The position numbers and the translations under genes are program-made. Below the pieces are notes generated by a model. The model searched no databases and had not been told where the DNA came from. It saw only the letters and a list, made by a program, of their open reading frames with translations. This document shows positions 13,478-20,623 of a stretch of DNA of 20,623 bases, piece after piece. The stretch's first letter is position 1; each line of letters begins with the position of its first letter. Source of the stretch: a virus; IMG/VR virus record IMGVR_UViG_3300035698_015138, positions 1 to 20,623 of that record. One strand, written 5' to 3'.

Positions 13478-14689
13478 GTGCCAATAGATACAAGTATTTA
13501 TTCAATGTTAAAGCCAGTTCAAAAGATTGATCCAATGCAATCCTACGCCAAGGCGTTGTCTCTTAAAAACATGGTTGACGAGGGCGAGCAGAGAAGTGGT
13601 GAGCGCGAAAAACGGCAACGACTTCAAGATATTTACAAAAAAAATGTGGTGCAAAATCTCGATGGGTCTAGCTCCCTTAACAAGCAAGCGGCCCTTTCTG
13701 ATCTTTATAAAGAGGATGCGGGACTTGCTATGAAAACGGAGCAAAGATTTACAAAACAAAGTCGCGAAGAAGAGGCTTACAGTTTTGAAAAGAAAGCGAA
13801 ACAGATTGGTATGGCAAAACAGCTTGCATGGTCTATTCATGACGAGGGCTCTTACCAGACGGCACGAGAACAGGCTAAACAATTTGGCCTTCCAACAGAC
13901 AACATGCCACCAAACTATGACCCGGGCTTTGTTAAGCAGATGCAGGCGGGAACACTCTCGGCTCAAGAACAAATTAACATGCAATATAAAGAGCGCCAAA
14001 TGGGCCAGACAGACAGACAGTTAAGTCAAAAAGATAGGGCACTAAAGCTGGGCGAATCCAAGCTTGCTAACAAGGCCACAGGCAAGGGTCCTCAAGGGAT
14101 AAAGCTCTCGGAGGGTGAGAAGGCTGTCGATAAAGATTATGCTAAGAAATACACAAACTATACAGCAACTGGGCGCAACAACGCTGTAAATACTATAGAT
14201 AAGCTTGAACAATTGGCGAAAGAAGTTGCTGCCGATACTGGATTTGGAGAGTCGGGTGGAGGGCGTATTGCTGCCTTGTTACCGGATGCAATTAGATCAA
14301 GAACAGCCATTGAGCGCAGAGACGATGCTCGAAACTTTGCTAACAAAACACTAAAAGAATTATTTGGTGGCCAACTATCTGATGGTGAGCGTGAAGCTGC
14401 CGCAAGAGAGTACTGGAATGATTCGCTTGATAATAAGAGCAATGCAAACCGCCTTATGGGAAAAATTAAAGAGCTTCGCGATAACGTAGCCTCTCAAGAT
14501 GCCCAGGCCAAATACTACGAAGAAAATAGAACGCTCCAGGGCTTTAGTTCAATTGGTGAAACAGCATCAAGAACAGCCGGTAACTTTGGTGAAGATGTTT
14601 TAAACTATGCTAAAAATCATGGAATTTCGCCCGAGCAAGCTAATGCAATTAAGCAGCAAAGAATGTCTGGCGTTGCAGGTGGCAACTAA
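13478..14689 (+). CDS. DNA ejection protein, P22 gp20-like position
   Basis: A 403-residue, mainly helical, Gln/Lys-rich soluble protein. The N-terminal part (about 15-80) has QSYAKALSLKNMVDEGEQR and RLQDIYKKN, and the middle (about 160-200) is a charged coiled coil. The C-terminal region (about 265-350) contains RSRTAIERRDDARNFANKTL, then LFGGQLSDGEREAAAREYW and NANRLMGKIKELRD. This module recurs in phage DNA-transfer proteins. The start is GTG, with AAGGGG 8-13 bases upstream. Its stop overlaps the next ATG (TAATG). P22 gp20 has 471 residues, so length is comparable. Confidence 0.78.
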   Translation: MPIDTSIYSMLKPVQKIDPMQSYAKALSLKNMVDEGEQRSGEREKRQRLQDIYKKNVVQNLDGSSSLNKQAALSDLYKEDAGLAMKTEQRFTKQSREEEAYSFEKKAKQIGMAKQLAWSIHDEGSYQTAREQAKQFGLPTDNMPPNYDPGFVKQMQAGTLSAQEQINMQYKERQMGQTDRQLSQKDRALKLGESKLANKATGKGPQGIKLSEGEKAVDKDYAKKYTNYTATGRNNAVNTIDKLEQLAKEVAADTGFGESGGGRIAALLPDAIRSRTAIERRDDARNFANKTLKELFGGQLSDGEREAAAREYWNDSLDNKSNANRLMGKIKELRDNVASQDAQAKYYEENRTLQGFSSIGETASRTAGNFGEDVLNYAKNHGISPEQANAIKQQRMSGVAGGN

Positions 14690-16470
14690 TGAGCTGGGAT
14701 CAAGCGCCGCCACAGCAACAAGAGCTCGAATCGTTTGCGGCCATTCCGGGCAGTGGCTGGGATTCAGCACCGCCTTCAGAAGTAGAGCTTAAGGGTGAGC
14801 AAAACAATTCAATGCTTGGCTCTGCTATTCGCGGCTTTAATCAGGGCGCTACTGGAAATTTTGCAGATGAAATCTCTGCGGGCGTTGAGGCTGCAGGCAG
14901 TGTCGTTGGATTAAAAAACCTTGGAGTGGGGGATATATCAGACCTTAAAGCTTCAGAAGAGGGGCCAACACTCAGTTGGGAAAATATTAAAAAAGTTTAT
15001 AACGAAGCCCTTGATTCTGAGCGCGGAGTAATGGCTAAAGATTTGAAAGACAACCCTGGCACAGCTTCAATTGCTAATATTGGAGGCGCGATTGCCTCTC
15101 CAATTAATAAGCTCACCAAAGGTGCTTCTCTTGCAAAAGCGGGAATGACTTACGGTGGTATTCAGGGCCTAGGAGCCAGTGAAGAAGATACAGCCCTTGG
15201 AATTGTTGGTGACGGGATTACTGGAGCCGCAGTTGGTGGTGTCCTCGGTAAGGGTATTGAAAAAGCAACGCCTGTTATTTCTCGAGCCGGAAAAGTTTTG
15301 TCTGACAAGGCCGGCGATGCGGCAGAGCAGTTTGCTGCAAAAGCACTTGGCGCCGAAAGAGGTACAATTAAAAAGCTTGGTTATGACAAGGTTAAAGAGG
15401 CCGGAAGATACGCCCTAGATAATAAAGTAATATCATCAAATGTTGACGACATGATCAATCAGAATGCCGCTATAAAAAACAAAGGTGGTAAAATGATGGG
15501 TGACGTTTACCAGACTATTGATGACGCCGGGGCGAGTACATTTGAGCCCCTTGAGGTTGCTTCAAAAGTTGATGACGCCGCAGGTGGTTTTTATAGAAGC
15601 CCTATTAATAGAGCCGATACCAATCAGCTCGAAAACACCTTGGAGTCAATTTTAATTCGTGGCGAAAAGAACCTTCCTTTAAGAGAGGCACAGGCTCTTA
15701 AGCAAGAGATTGGAAAAGTTTCTAACTGGGGCAAGGGAAGTCACCTTGAAGTGACTGATAAAGAAAAGATAGCCCGAGACGCATACAAGATCATTGCTAG
15801 GGAAATTGACGAGGTTGCTGAAAAAGGAGCCAAGACAGTTGGTGTTAAAGGTCTTGCTGAAAAATTAAAAAAAGGCAAAGACCTCTTTGGAAAATCTAAA
15901 AATGCAGAGATGCTTTTAACTAACAAGCAAGCAAGGGAGCAGGGCAATAAGTTCATAGGGCTTACCGACGGGATCGTTGGGGGAAGTGCGATTGCTTATG
16001 GCGGCGCCACGGGCGACTGGACAACTGCGATTGGAATTATGGCGGCAAAAAAAGGTCTTGGTAAGTATGGAGCCTCAAGTTCTGCAAAAACTCTTGATGC
16101 TGTTTCAAAAAGCCTTAAAATGACTCCCAAATTACAACTTCTTTTCAAAAATAATCCGGCGGCACTAAACACTATCGTTTCAAGATTTGAGGGGAGTGTT
16201 TCAAAAGCTCCAAAGGCTGCTGATAAAAAGCAAAGCAACACTTCGGGAAAACAGGTCGCAATTAAGGGCAAGTCTAAGTGGCAGCTAGATGGGTTTTCTA
16301 ATCTTGTTAATTCAGATACGGAAGGTTTTTTTCATGACCCTAAAAATGTCGAAAGGGCTTTGAAAACTAAAAAAGGCAAAATGCTATTAGCAAATGCCTC
16401 AACGATGAAGTCTAAAAAAGCTCTTTCAAAAATCATGGAACAGATCAAAAACCTTAAGGATGAAAAGTAA
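14689..16470 (+). CDS. DNA ejection protein, P22 gp16-like position
   Basis: A 593-residue protein (P22 gp16 has 609). The N-terminus has a double repeat of SWDQAPP and GWDSAPP, a tag common to large ejection proteins. It is followed by GSAIRGFNQGATGNFADEISAG, a conserved segment (about 45-66). Two Gly/Ala-rich hydrophobic stretches (about 168-190 and 427-457) could insert into the membrane to form part of the ejection channel. The C-terminal third is basic and Lys-rich. It is the last of the ejection trio and coupled to the preceding gene. No lytic transglycosylase motif is evident. Confidence 0.8.
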   Translation: MSWDQAPPQQQELESFAAIPGSGWDSAPPSEVELKGEQNNSMLGSAIRGFNQGATGNFADEISAGVEAAGSVVGLKNLGVGDISDLKASEEGPTLSWENIKKVYNEALDSERGVMAKDLKDNPGTASIANIGGAIASPINKLTKGASLAKAGMTYGGIQGLGASEEDTALGIVGDGITGAAVGGVLGKGIEKATPVISRAGKVLSDKAGDAAEQFAAKALGAERGTIKKLGYDKVKEAGRYALDNKVISSNVDDMINQNAAIKNKGGKMMGDVYQTIDDAGASTFEPLEVASKVDDAAGGFYRSPINRADTNQLENTLESILIRGEKNLPLREAQALKQEIGKVSNWGKGSHLEVTDKEKIARDAYKIIAREIDEVAEKGAKTVGVKGLAEKLKKGKDLFGKSKNAEMLLTNKQAREQGNKFIGLTDGIVGGSAIAYGGATGDWTTAIGIMAAKKGLGKYGASSSAKTLDAVSKSLKMTPKLQLLFKNNPAALNTIVSRFEGSVSKAPKAADKKQSNTSGKQVAIKGKSKWQLDGFSNLVNSDTEGFFHDPKNVERALKTKKGKMLLANASTMKSKKALSKIMEQIKNLKDEK

Positions 16471-17196
16471 ATGGCACAACTCGCACCATTTTTAAAACAA
16501 CGTTTCTTTGACGCTAACGGCGAGCCTTTGGTTGGCGGCAAGCTTTATTCTTATCAGGCGGGCACAAGCACGCCACTTGTGACTTACACCGATGAAAGCG
16601 CTTTAACAGCTAATGATAACCCTGTAATTCTAGACTCAAACGGTGAGGCTGAGGTTTGGATTGGTTCGAGTGCTTATAAGTTCACGTTATTCGATGCTGA
16701 AAATAATTCTATTTTTACGGTCGATAATGTTTCAGATATAGCTGACCTTTCGGTTCTAACGGCAAAAATTGCAAATGGAGCGGTTACCACGGCTAAACTT
16801 GCAAACGGATCAGTCACCAACGTAAAGCGAGCAGCTCCAACATTCTTAAGCTCTGTTGCAAGCACGGGCTCAACTAATGACGGATCGGACGTTGCTGTTG
16901 TTTCTGCGGCGTTAACGTCAGCCAGTAGACCGCACCTAATTATGGTTGAGGGCAGCGTAACCTATACGAATGGCGGAGCAACGCTTGGTAGTTTATCAGT
17001 TTATGACGGCGTAACAACCCACATAGATGCTGTTATTGGCACAAGCACCAGCAGTGAGGTTTTAAATTTACCACTTTATTTAAGTAAATTTATTCAAACC
17101 CCTTTTCCGGGCACACCAGATTATGAGGTCACTATAAATTCCGGTGACGGCACTTTTGTTTATGCAAATTTAAAAATTACAGTAATGGAGCTCTAA
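16471..17196 (+). CDS. short tail fibre with P22-type anchor domain
   Basis: A 241-residue protein. Residues about 1-85 form an anchor module with RFFDANGEPLVGGKLYSYQAG, then TPLVTYTDESALTANDNPVILDSNGEAEVWI, the phage-side domain shared by many fibres and spikes. A short stalk with tandem IANGAVTTAKLANGSVT repeats (about 94-110) follows. The C-terminal beta-rich tip (about 115-241) has little similarity to the next gene and probably contacts a receptor or another fibre. The ATG directly follows the previous stop by no gap. It is much shorter than a tailspike enzyme and no glycosidase motif is visible. Confidence 0.82.
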   Translation: MAQLAPFLKQRFFDANGEPLVGGKLYSYQAGTSTPLVTYTDESALTANDNPVILDSNGEAEVWIGSSAYKFTLFDAENNSIFTVDNVSDIADLSVLTAKIANGAVTTAKLANGSVTNVKRAAPTFLSSVASTGSTNDGSDVAVVSAALTSASRPHLIMVEGSVTYTNGGATLGSLSVYDGVTTHIDAVIGTSTSSEVLNLPLYLSKFIQTPFPGTPDYEVTINSGDGTFVYANLKITVMEL

Positions 17197-17198
17197 TC

Positions 17199-18776
17199 AT
17201 GGCTGAATTAGCACCACTAGCGAGATATAGATTTTTCGACGACAACGGCGAGCCTTTGTCTGGCGGCCTTCTTTATACATATGATGCGGGCACGACAACC
17301 CCAAGGGCGACATTTAAAGATGTTGCTGGCGTAGAGCCAAATACAAATCCGGTTGTTTTAGATTCGGCGGGAAGGGCTCAGGTAAGAATTGTTAGTGGTT
17401 CTTACAAGTTTGTTTTGAAAACCTCAAGTGATGTAACAATATGGACTGAAGATAATGTGCAAAGTTTAGCGGGCCTTATTAACGCCACCGGGGCGCTAGC
17501 TATTGCAAACAACTTAGATGATCTTGCAGACCTTTCAATAGCACTTGTTAACCTTGAATTAGAAAATGTTGATAATGTTGCAGACACTGGTAAGCCGGTA
17601 AGTACCGCGCAACAAACAGCACTTGATCTAAAGGCAAACATCGCGAGCCCGACATTTACGGGCACGGTTTCGGGCATTACAAAATCAATGGTTGGCCTTG
17701 GGAGTGTAGACAACACATCAGACAGCGCCAAGCCAGTGAGTGTGGCCCAGCAAAGCGCTCTAAACCTTAAGGCAAACATCGCAAGTCCAACATTTACCGG
17801 GACTGTTGGTGGCATAACTAAAAGTATGGTTGGCCTCGGGAGCGCCAACAACACTAGTGATGTTGATAAACCAGTTAGTACGGCTCAACAAGCGGCACTT
17901 GATCTAAAGGCGAATATAGCTAACCCCGTTTTAAATGGCAGCGTTAGTGGCACTGGCGTTTTGGATGAAGACACAATGAGTAGCAACAGCGCAACTAAGC
18001 TTGCAACACAACAAAGTATTAAAGCTTATGTAGACAGTGTGGCGGGCTCAAGTTTATCGGTCACAACAAAGACGGCTGACTATACTGCCACAACTGGTGA
18101 CGACATTATCCTAGTTGATGCTTCATCAAATGACGTAACAATTACTTTGCCAACATCTTCAGGTAATGCTGGAAAAGTATTTACAATAAAAAGAATTGAT
18201 GATGTCTCCGGCGGTTATGACGTTGTTGTTGATGGCAACTCAGCCGAAACTATTGACGGTAAATCAACTTTCCCTCTTACCGGCGAAAATGAATCTGTAG
18301 ACATTGTGCTTGATGGGAGCAATGTAGTTATAAGGTCTATGAAGCTAAATACTCTTTTTGAAGCGGCGCTAGGCTCTGATAACACCGAAAATTTTACAGA
18401 TAGCAGTTACACCGATTCGGGCCTAACAATTGCTCTACCAGCAAACACTATTTGGGAAATTGGGTTTCAGGCCGCAATGACAACTAGGATTTCCGGTAGT
18501 GCAACTGACGTTGGTACATCAGCAACGGTGCAAATCAGAACTGCGGCAAATGCTGTTGTGACAAGATGCGGGGCGACTCAGTTAATACCCTTAGATGCAT
18601 CTTCAACATCATCAGCTACCAGCTTAAGAGCAGAGCTTAAAGAATTAAATGTCACTGCCGACACAACTTACAAGCTTTCATGGTTCAAGCTTGGAAACGC
18701 TGGAGTTGTTGCTGCTCAACTGAGGGCTAATGCTGCGTCTAATCCGACTTATATGTGGGCGAAAAGAATTAAATAA
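17199..18776 (+). CDS. tail fibre with the same anchor and phage-fibre repeats
   Basis: A 525-residue fibre. Residues 1-90 repeat the anchor domain of the preceding protein (RFFDDNGEPLSGGLLYTYDAG). Residues 124-249 hold two full and one partial 46-residue repeats (DNTSD-KPVSTAQQAALDLKANIASPTFTGTV type), the classical phage tail-fibre repeat. It is followed by SSNSATKLATQQSIKAYVDS (about 261-280), a common joint in trimeric fibres, a beta domain with DDIILVDASSNDVTITLP (about 301-318), and a C-terminal beta-rich domain (about 385-525) probably binding the receptor. It lies two bases after the previous stop. No separate tail-fibre assembly chaperone is seen after it. Confidence 0.88.
   Translation: MAELAPLARYRFFDDNGEPLSGGLLYTYDAGTTTPRATFKDVAGVEPNTNPVVLDSAGRAQVRIVSGSYKFVLKTSSDVTIWTEDNVQSLAGLINATGALAIANNLDDLADLSIALVNLELENVDNVADTGKPVSTAQQTALDLKANIASPTFTGTVSGITKSMVGLGSVDNTSDSAKPVSVAQQSALNLKANIASPTFTGTVGGITKSMVGLGSANNTSDVDKPVSTAQQAALDLKANIANPVLNGSVSGTGVLDEDTMSSNSATKLATQQSIKAYVDSVAGSSLSVTTKTADYTATTGDDIILVDASSNDVTITLPTSSGNAGKVFTIKRIDDVSGGYDVVVDGNSAETIDGKSTFPLTGENESVDIVLDGSNVVIRSMKLNTLFEAALGSDNTENFTDSSYTDSGLTIALPANTIWEIGFQAAMTTRISGSATDVGTSATVQIRTAANAVVTRCGATQLIPLDASSTSSATSLRAELKELNVTADTTYKLSWFKLGNAGVVAAQLRANAASNPTYMWAKRIK
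17568..17945 (+). repeat. 138-base in-frame fibre repeats (2 full, 1 partial)
   Basis: Units lie at about 17568-17705, 17706-17843 and 17844-17945. Each full unit encodes 46 residues containing KPVS-AQQ-AL-LKANIA-P and GITKSMVGLGS. At DNA level the copies share blocks but differ at many third positions, so the repeats are old rather than freshly duplicated. They form the elongated stalk of the fibre trimer. Confidence 0.85.
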
Positions 18777-18840
18777 ATATTTGTTCCTTGTAACTGCAAT
18801 CCATGGGGTTAGCGTAAGGAAACTAACTAAGGGAGATAGA
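18777..18840. other. 64-base gap with weak bulged hairpin
   Basis: TTCCTT (18784-18789) can pair with AAGGAA (18816-18821), and TAAC (18791-18794) with GTTA (18808-18811) inside it, across a bulge. No T-run follows, so it is a poor terminator. GGGAG (18831-18835) is the ribosome-binding site of the next gene. Confidence 0.35.
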
Positions 18841-19080
18841 ATGAACGAACAACACACAGTAATGGATAAAGAAATCACACCAGAAACTCAACTCAAGATT
18901 AAGGTAATTGATAAGTCGATATTTATGGTGAACCTTGATTATGATGGTAAACAGCTTGATGCAGGTATGTATGCAAAGCTTTCAATGACTGATGTGCTCC
19001 AGGCTTATGTCGATTCAACAGAAACTGATTTCGACAACAAGGCCCTTGATACAGTAAAAGCGCTTCTCGGCATCGCTTAA
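18841..19080 (+). CDS. unknown 79-residue protein
   Basis: An acidic soluble protein with two predicted strands (LKIKVIDKSIFMVNLDY) followed by a helical C-terminal half (MTDVLQAYVDST, DTVKALLGIA). The frame is open further upstream into the fibre gene, but the ATG at 18841 has GGGAG five bases before the initiation codon, so I place the start there. No signal peptide or membrane segment is present. It sits between the fibre and lysis genes and is followed after one base by a TTG-started gene. No family recognised; a fibre-associated or lysis-control role is only possible from context. Confidence 0.72.
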   Translation: MNEQHTVMDKEITPETQLKIKVIDKSIFMVNLDYDGKQLDAGMYAKLSMTDVLQAYVDSTETDFDNKALDTVKALLGIA

Positions 19081-19081
19081 G

Positions 19082-19315
19082 TTGACCGCATTTTTAACAG
19101 GCCTTTTGAGTGACATCATTAGGCCCATTATTCAAAGCGAGCTCTCAGAGTTAAAGACTTTTTACAGTCAAGAGCAGGCTCGTCTTAATCAGTTTGAAAA
19201 GCATGACGAGATAGCAAAAGTGCTGATTGAAGAAATGGAATCAGCGTCAACGAGTGAGGAGGTTTGGGGTGTTTTACAAAAACTTAAGAATAATCGCGCT
19301 CAGTTTTCTTTTTAG
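19082..19315 (+). CDS. unknown 77-residue helical protein before the spanin-like gene
   Basis: The protein begins with an amphipathic stretch (FLTGLLSDIIRPII, about residues 4-17) and continues as a charged helix. The hydrophobic part is interrupted by Ser, Asp and Arg, so it is not a clear membrane span; a peripheral membrane or holin-accessory role is possible but unsupported. The start appears to be TTG one base after the previous stop (an in-frame TTG at 19106 is an alternative), without a good ribosome-binding site, so it probably depends on coupling. Its final 47 bases overlap the next gene in another frame, an arrangement reminiscent of Rz/Rz1 pairs, although the usual N-terminal anchor of Rz is not seen. 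Confidence 0.62.
   Translation: MTAFLTGLLSDIIRPIIQSELSELKTFYSQEQARLNQFEKHDEIAKVLIEEMESASTSEEVWGVLQKLKNNRAQFSF
19256..19262 (+). promoter_or_regulatory. ribosome-binding site deciding the start of the lipoprotein gene
   Basis: GAGGAGG, inside the 3' end of the previous gene, lies six bases before a GTG at 19269. It is the best Shine-Dalgarno match in this part of the window. It favours the GTG over upstream in-frame TTG (19227) and GTG (19254), which would put extra charged residues before the signal sequence. Confidence 0.7.
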
Positions 19316-19577
19316 TGGCTGTTTACTAAGTCTTCCAAAGAAACCTCAAACGTCTCTGTGTAGTTATGATAACGCAAGTGTTGACGATAAATCAAACATT
19401 AGTCCGACTTTTAAATGCATTAACGATAAAGAAACTCGTTTTGTCATTCGCTGGAACAGCCCGAGTGCTAACAAAATGGTGGCTATCCCATACAAAGATT
19501 ACATCGAGATGAATGCTTACTACAAAAAGATATTTGAAATCATGGAGCGGGAGTTCTTAGATAAGGCTAGAAGATAA
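19269..19577 (+). CDS. small lipoprotein, possible outer-membrane spanin subunit
   Basis: With the GTG at 19269 the protein has 102 residues. It starts with a short basic region (K4, R7) and a hydrophobic core IIALSFLF. A lipobox-like LFSGC follows with Cys at 18 (Phe at -3 is tolerated but unusual). The mature part has few strong features; further Cys residues occur near positions 31 and 50. Lipoproteins beside a lysin are typical o-spanins, which fuse the outer membrane with an inner-membrane partner in Gram-negative lysis. The overlap with the preceding gene in another frame supports this. It ends in TAATG, overlapping the lysin start. A lipoprotein with another role cannot be excluded. 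Confidence 0.68.
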   Translation: MFYKNLRIIALSFLFSGCLLSLPKKPQTSLCSYDNASVDDKSNISPTFKCINDKETRFVIRWNSPSANKMVAIPYKDYIEMNAYYKKIFEIMEREFLDKARR

Positions 19578-20623
19578 TGGATTTAACTCGATACAGAGAT
19601 TTAATATCAAGTGCTAAAATTAAAGATGAAGACGTTTCTTGGTATAAGAGCTTTGTCTTACCTAAGCTCCTTAACAATAAAGAAAAATACTTAGAAGTTG
19701 AAAGACTTATTGGAGTCCCTGCCGCTTTTACCATGTGTATACACACGCGTGAAGATGCTAGTGACCTTGGTATTTTCAAAAGCTATCTTGGTAATGGACA
19801 GCCATTGAACAGAAAAACAACTGATGTTCCTGCGGGTCGCGGTCCTTTCTCTTCTTGGGGGGCTGGCGCTGCCGATGCTTTTGTTGTTTTAAAAGGTCTT
19901 GATAAAATAAAAAACTGGTCTTTAGAAAGAGCTGCTTATGAGTGGGAGAGATACAACGGTTTTGGCTACAGGACCCGAGGCCTGGTCTCACCTTATGTTT
20001 TCTCGCATACCAATCTTTATTCTAAAGGTTATTTTGAATCTGACGGTGTTTATAATCCAACAAAGATAAGCAACAACATTGGTTGTTTTGCACTTTACAA
20101 ATTGATTATTGAATCTGACCCATCCCTTACAATAGGAGTTGTTACTGTGAATGAGCCTAAAAAAGCTGAGGGCAAGTCATGGCTTGCTCTTTTGTTTGAA
20201 GCAATTGCCAATATATTCAAATCTCTTTTTGGCGGGACTTCTTCAGGCAAGAAAGAAATTACCTCTATGGTTTCTTTTGGCGAGACAAGCGAAAACGTGA
20301 AGGTGTTTCAAAATGCTCTTAATGAAAACGGGGCAAGCCTTACTGTTGACGGTAACTATGACAACATGACAAAAGCTGCAACAAGTGTGTTTCAAAAATC
20401 TAAAGGCTTGGCGGGCTCTGGTATTGCTGGCCCTAAGACTCTCGAGTTTCTAGGCATAACAATCAAAGAGCGTGAGCCAAACAAAAGCACCAAGATCCCT
20501 TGGTTTTGGGAATTAAAAAAGTATGAGGGTAAGGTCGAGACTGATCCTCAGTTCAATAAAGAGATGTCATCTAAGTGGAGTCTTGTGGGATTAAATTTGC
20601 CTCACATCACAAAGAGCTGGTCA
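19577..20623 (+). CDS. multidomain endolysin, 3' end outside window
   Basis: 349 codons are visible with no stop. Residues about 35-185 match the phage lysozyme-like family with IHTREDASDLGIFKSYLGNGQPLNR (catalytic Glu likely E59), VPAGRGPF and a WERYNGFGYRTRG segment. A hydrophobic amphipathic stretch (about 201-219, SWLALLFEAIANIFKSLFGG) links to a peptidoglycan-binding domain (about 240-293, VKVFQNALNENGASLTVDGNYD and GIAGPKTLEFLG). From about 305 a third domain begins (KIPWFWELKKYEGKVE, then VGLNLPHITKSWS), resembling the start of CHAP/NlpC-P60-like amidases, but its catalytic Cys/His are beyond the edge. The ATG overlaps the lipoprotein stop. The protein degrades the cell wall at lysis or, if virion-bound, at entry. 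Confidence 0.85.
   Translation, partial: MDLTRYRDLISSAKIKDEDVSWYKSFVLPKLLNNKEKYLEVERLIGVPAAFTMCIHTREDASDLGIFKSYLGNGQPLNRKTTDVPAGRGPFSSWGAGAADAFVVLKGLDKIKNWSLERAAYEWERYNGFGYRTRGLVSPYVFSHTNLYSKGYFESDGVYNPTKISNNIGCFALYKLIIESDPSLTIGVVTVNEPKKAEGKSWLALLFEAIANIFKSLFGGTSSGKKEITSMVSFGETSENVKVFQNALNENGASLTVDGNYDNMTKAATSVFQKSKGLAGSGIAGPKTLEFLGITIKEREPNKSTKIPWFWELKKYEGKVETDPQFNKEMSSKWSLVGLNLPHITKSWS

Noticed and set aside
13508-13999. 163-codon minus-strand ORF opposite the second ejection protein
   Set aside because: It mirrors a strong plus-strand gene, is rich in Phe, Leu and Cys as complements of Lys/Glu codons are, and has no domain or ribosome-binding support.
17402-17854. 150-codon minus-strand ORF opposite the fibre repeats
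   Set aside because: Its internal repeat is simply the complement of the fibre repeats in the plus-strand gene.
17568-17945. Tandem repeats as a CRISPR array
   Set aside because: The repeats are 138 bases long, in frame, degenerate at third positions and encode the known fibre repeat.
18784-18821. Hairpin after the second fibre gene as a terminator
   Set aside because: The stem is short and bulged, and no T-run follows.
18730-18840. Upstream in-frame extension of the 79-residue gene into the fibre gene
   Set aside because: The ATG at 18841 has a well placed GGGAG; the extension overlaps the fibre C-terminus and would add an unrelated basic stretch.

Overview
The window is a stretch of a tailed double-stranded DNA phage (or prophage) with a short-tailed, P22-like (podovirus) virion plan. 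The order small terminase, large terminase, portal, scaffold, coat, gp4-like adaptor, gp10-like tail hub, ejection proteins, fibres and lysin is the P22-type morphogenesis module. Base composition is moderately AT-rich by eye. The host is probably Gram-negative, because a short lipoprotein of the outer-membrane-spanin type sits beside the lysin. I cannot name the host genus, and no integrase, attachment site, tRNA or replication gene is visible.

Layout. (1) 1-728: the tail of a D12-class adenine DNA methyltransferase, a coupled unknown 100-residue gene, then about 200 bases with no convincing gene but with direct repeats and chained micro-ORFs. (2) 729-1139, minus strand: a membrane-anchored coiled-coil protein, divergent from an accessory cassette at 1252-2638 (calcineurin-type metallophosphoesterase, GNAT acetyltransferase, unknown 80-residue protein). 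(3) 2571-2828, minus strand: a probable ribbon-helix-helix DNA-binding protein, convergent with the cassette and divergent from the structural operon. (4) 2919-7112: packaging module (terS, a 49-residue small gene, terL, portal). (5) 7124-9297: scaffold and coat, followed by a terminator-like hairpin. (6) 9352-12810: HeH/SAP-like small protein, gp4-like adaptor, gp10-like hub, a 49-residue small gene, a beta-rich small protein and a cupin-like protein. (7) 12792-16470: three ejection proteins in the positions of P22 gp7, gp20 and gp16. (8) 16471-18776: two fibre proteins sharing one N-terminal anchor domain. (9) 18841-20623: two small unknowns, a spanin-like lipoprotein whose start lies out of frame inside the preceding gene, and a multidomain lysin cut by the window end.

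From 2919 onward everything is on the plus strand, tightly packed, with many stop/start overlaps and many GTG starts, so translation is probably heavily coupled. The most notable non-coding signal is a 31-base element (25 of 31 identical) found once before terS and once before the portal gene, carrying an ATTAA pair spaced 11 bases apart. Its first copy lies in the divergent region of the ribbon-helix-helix gene, suggesting that protein as its ligand; this is inference. The accessory cassette and the overlapping micro-ORFs at 527-693 are the other parts that the standard P22-like plan does not explain.
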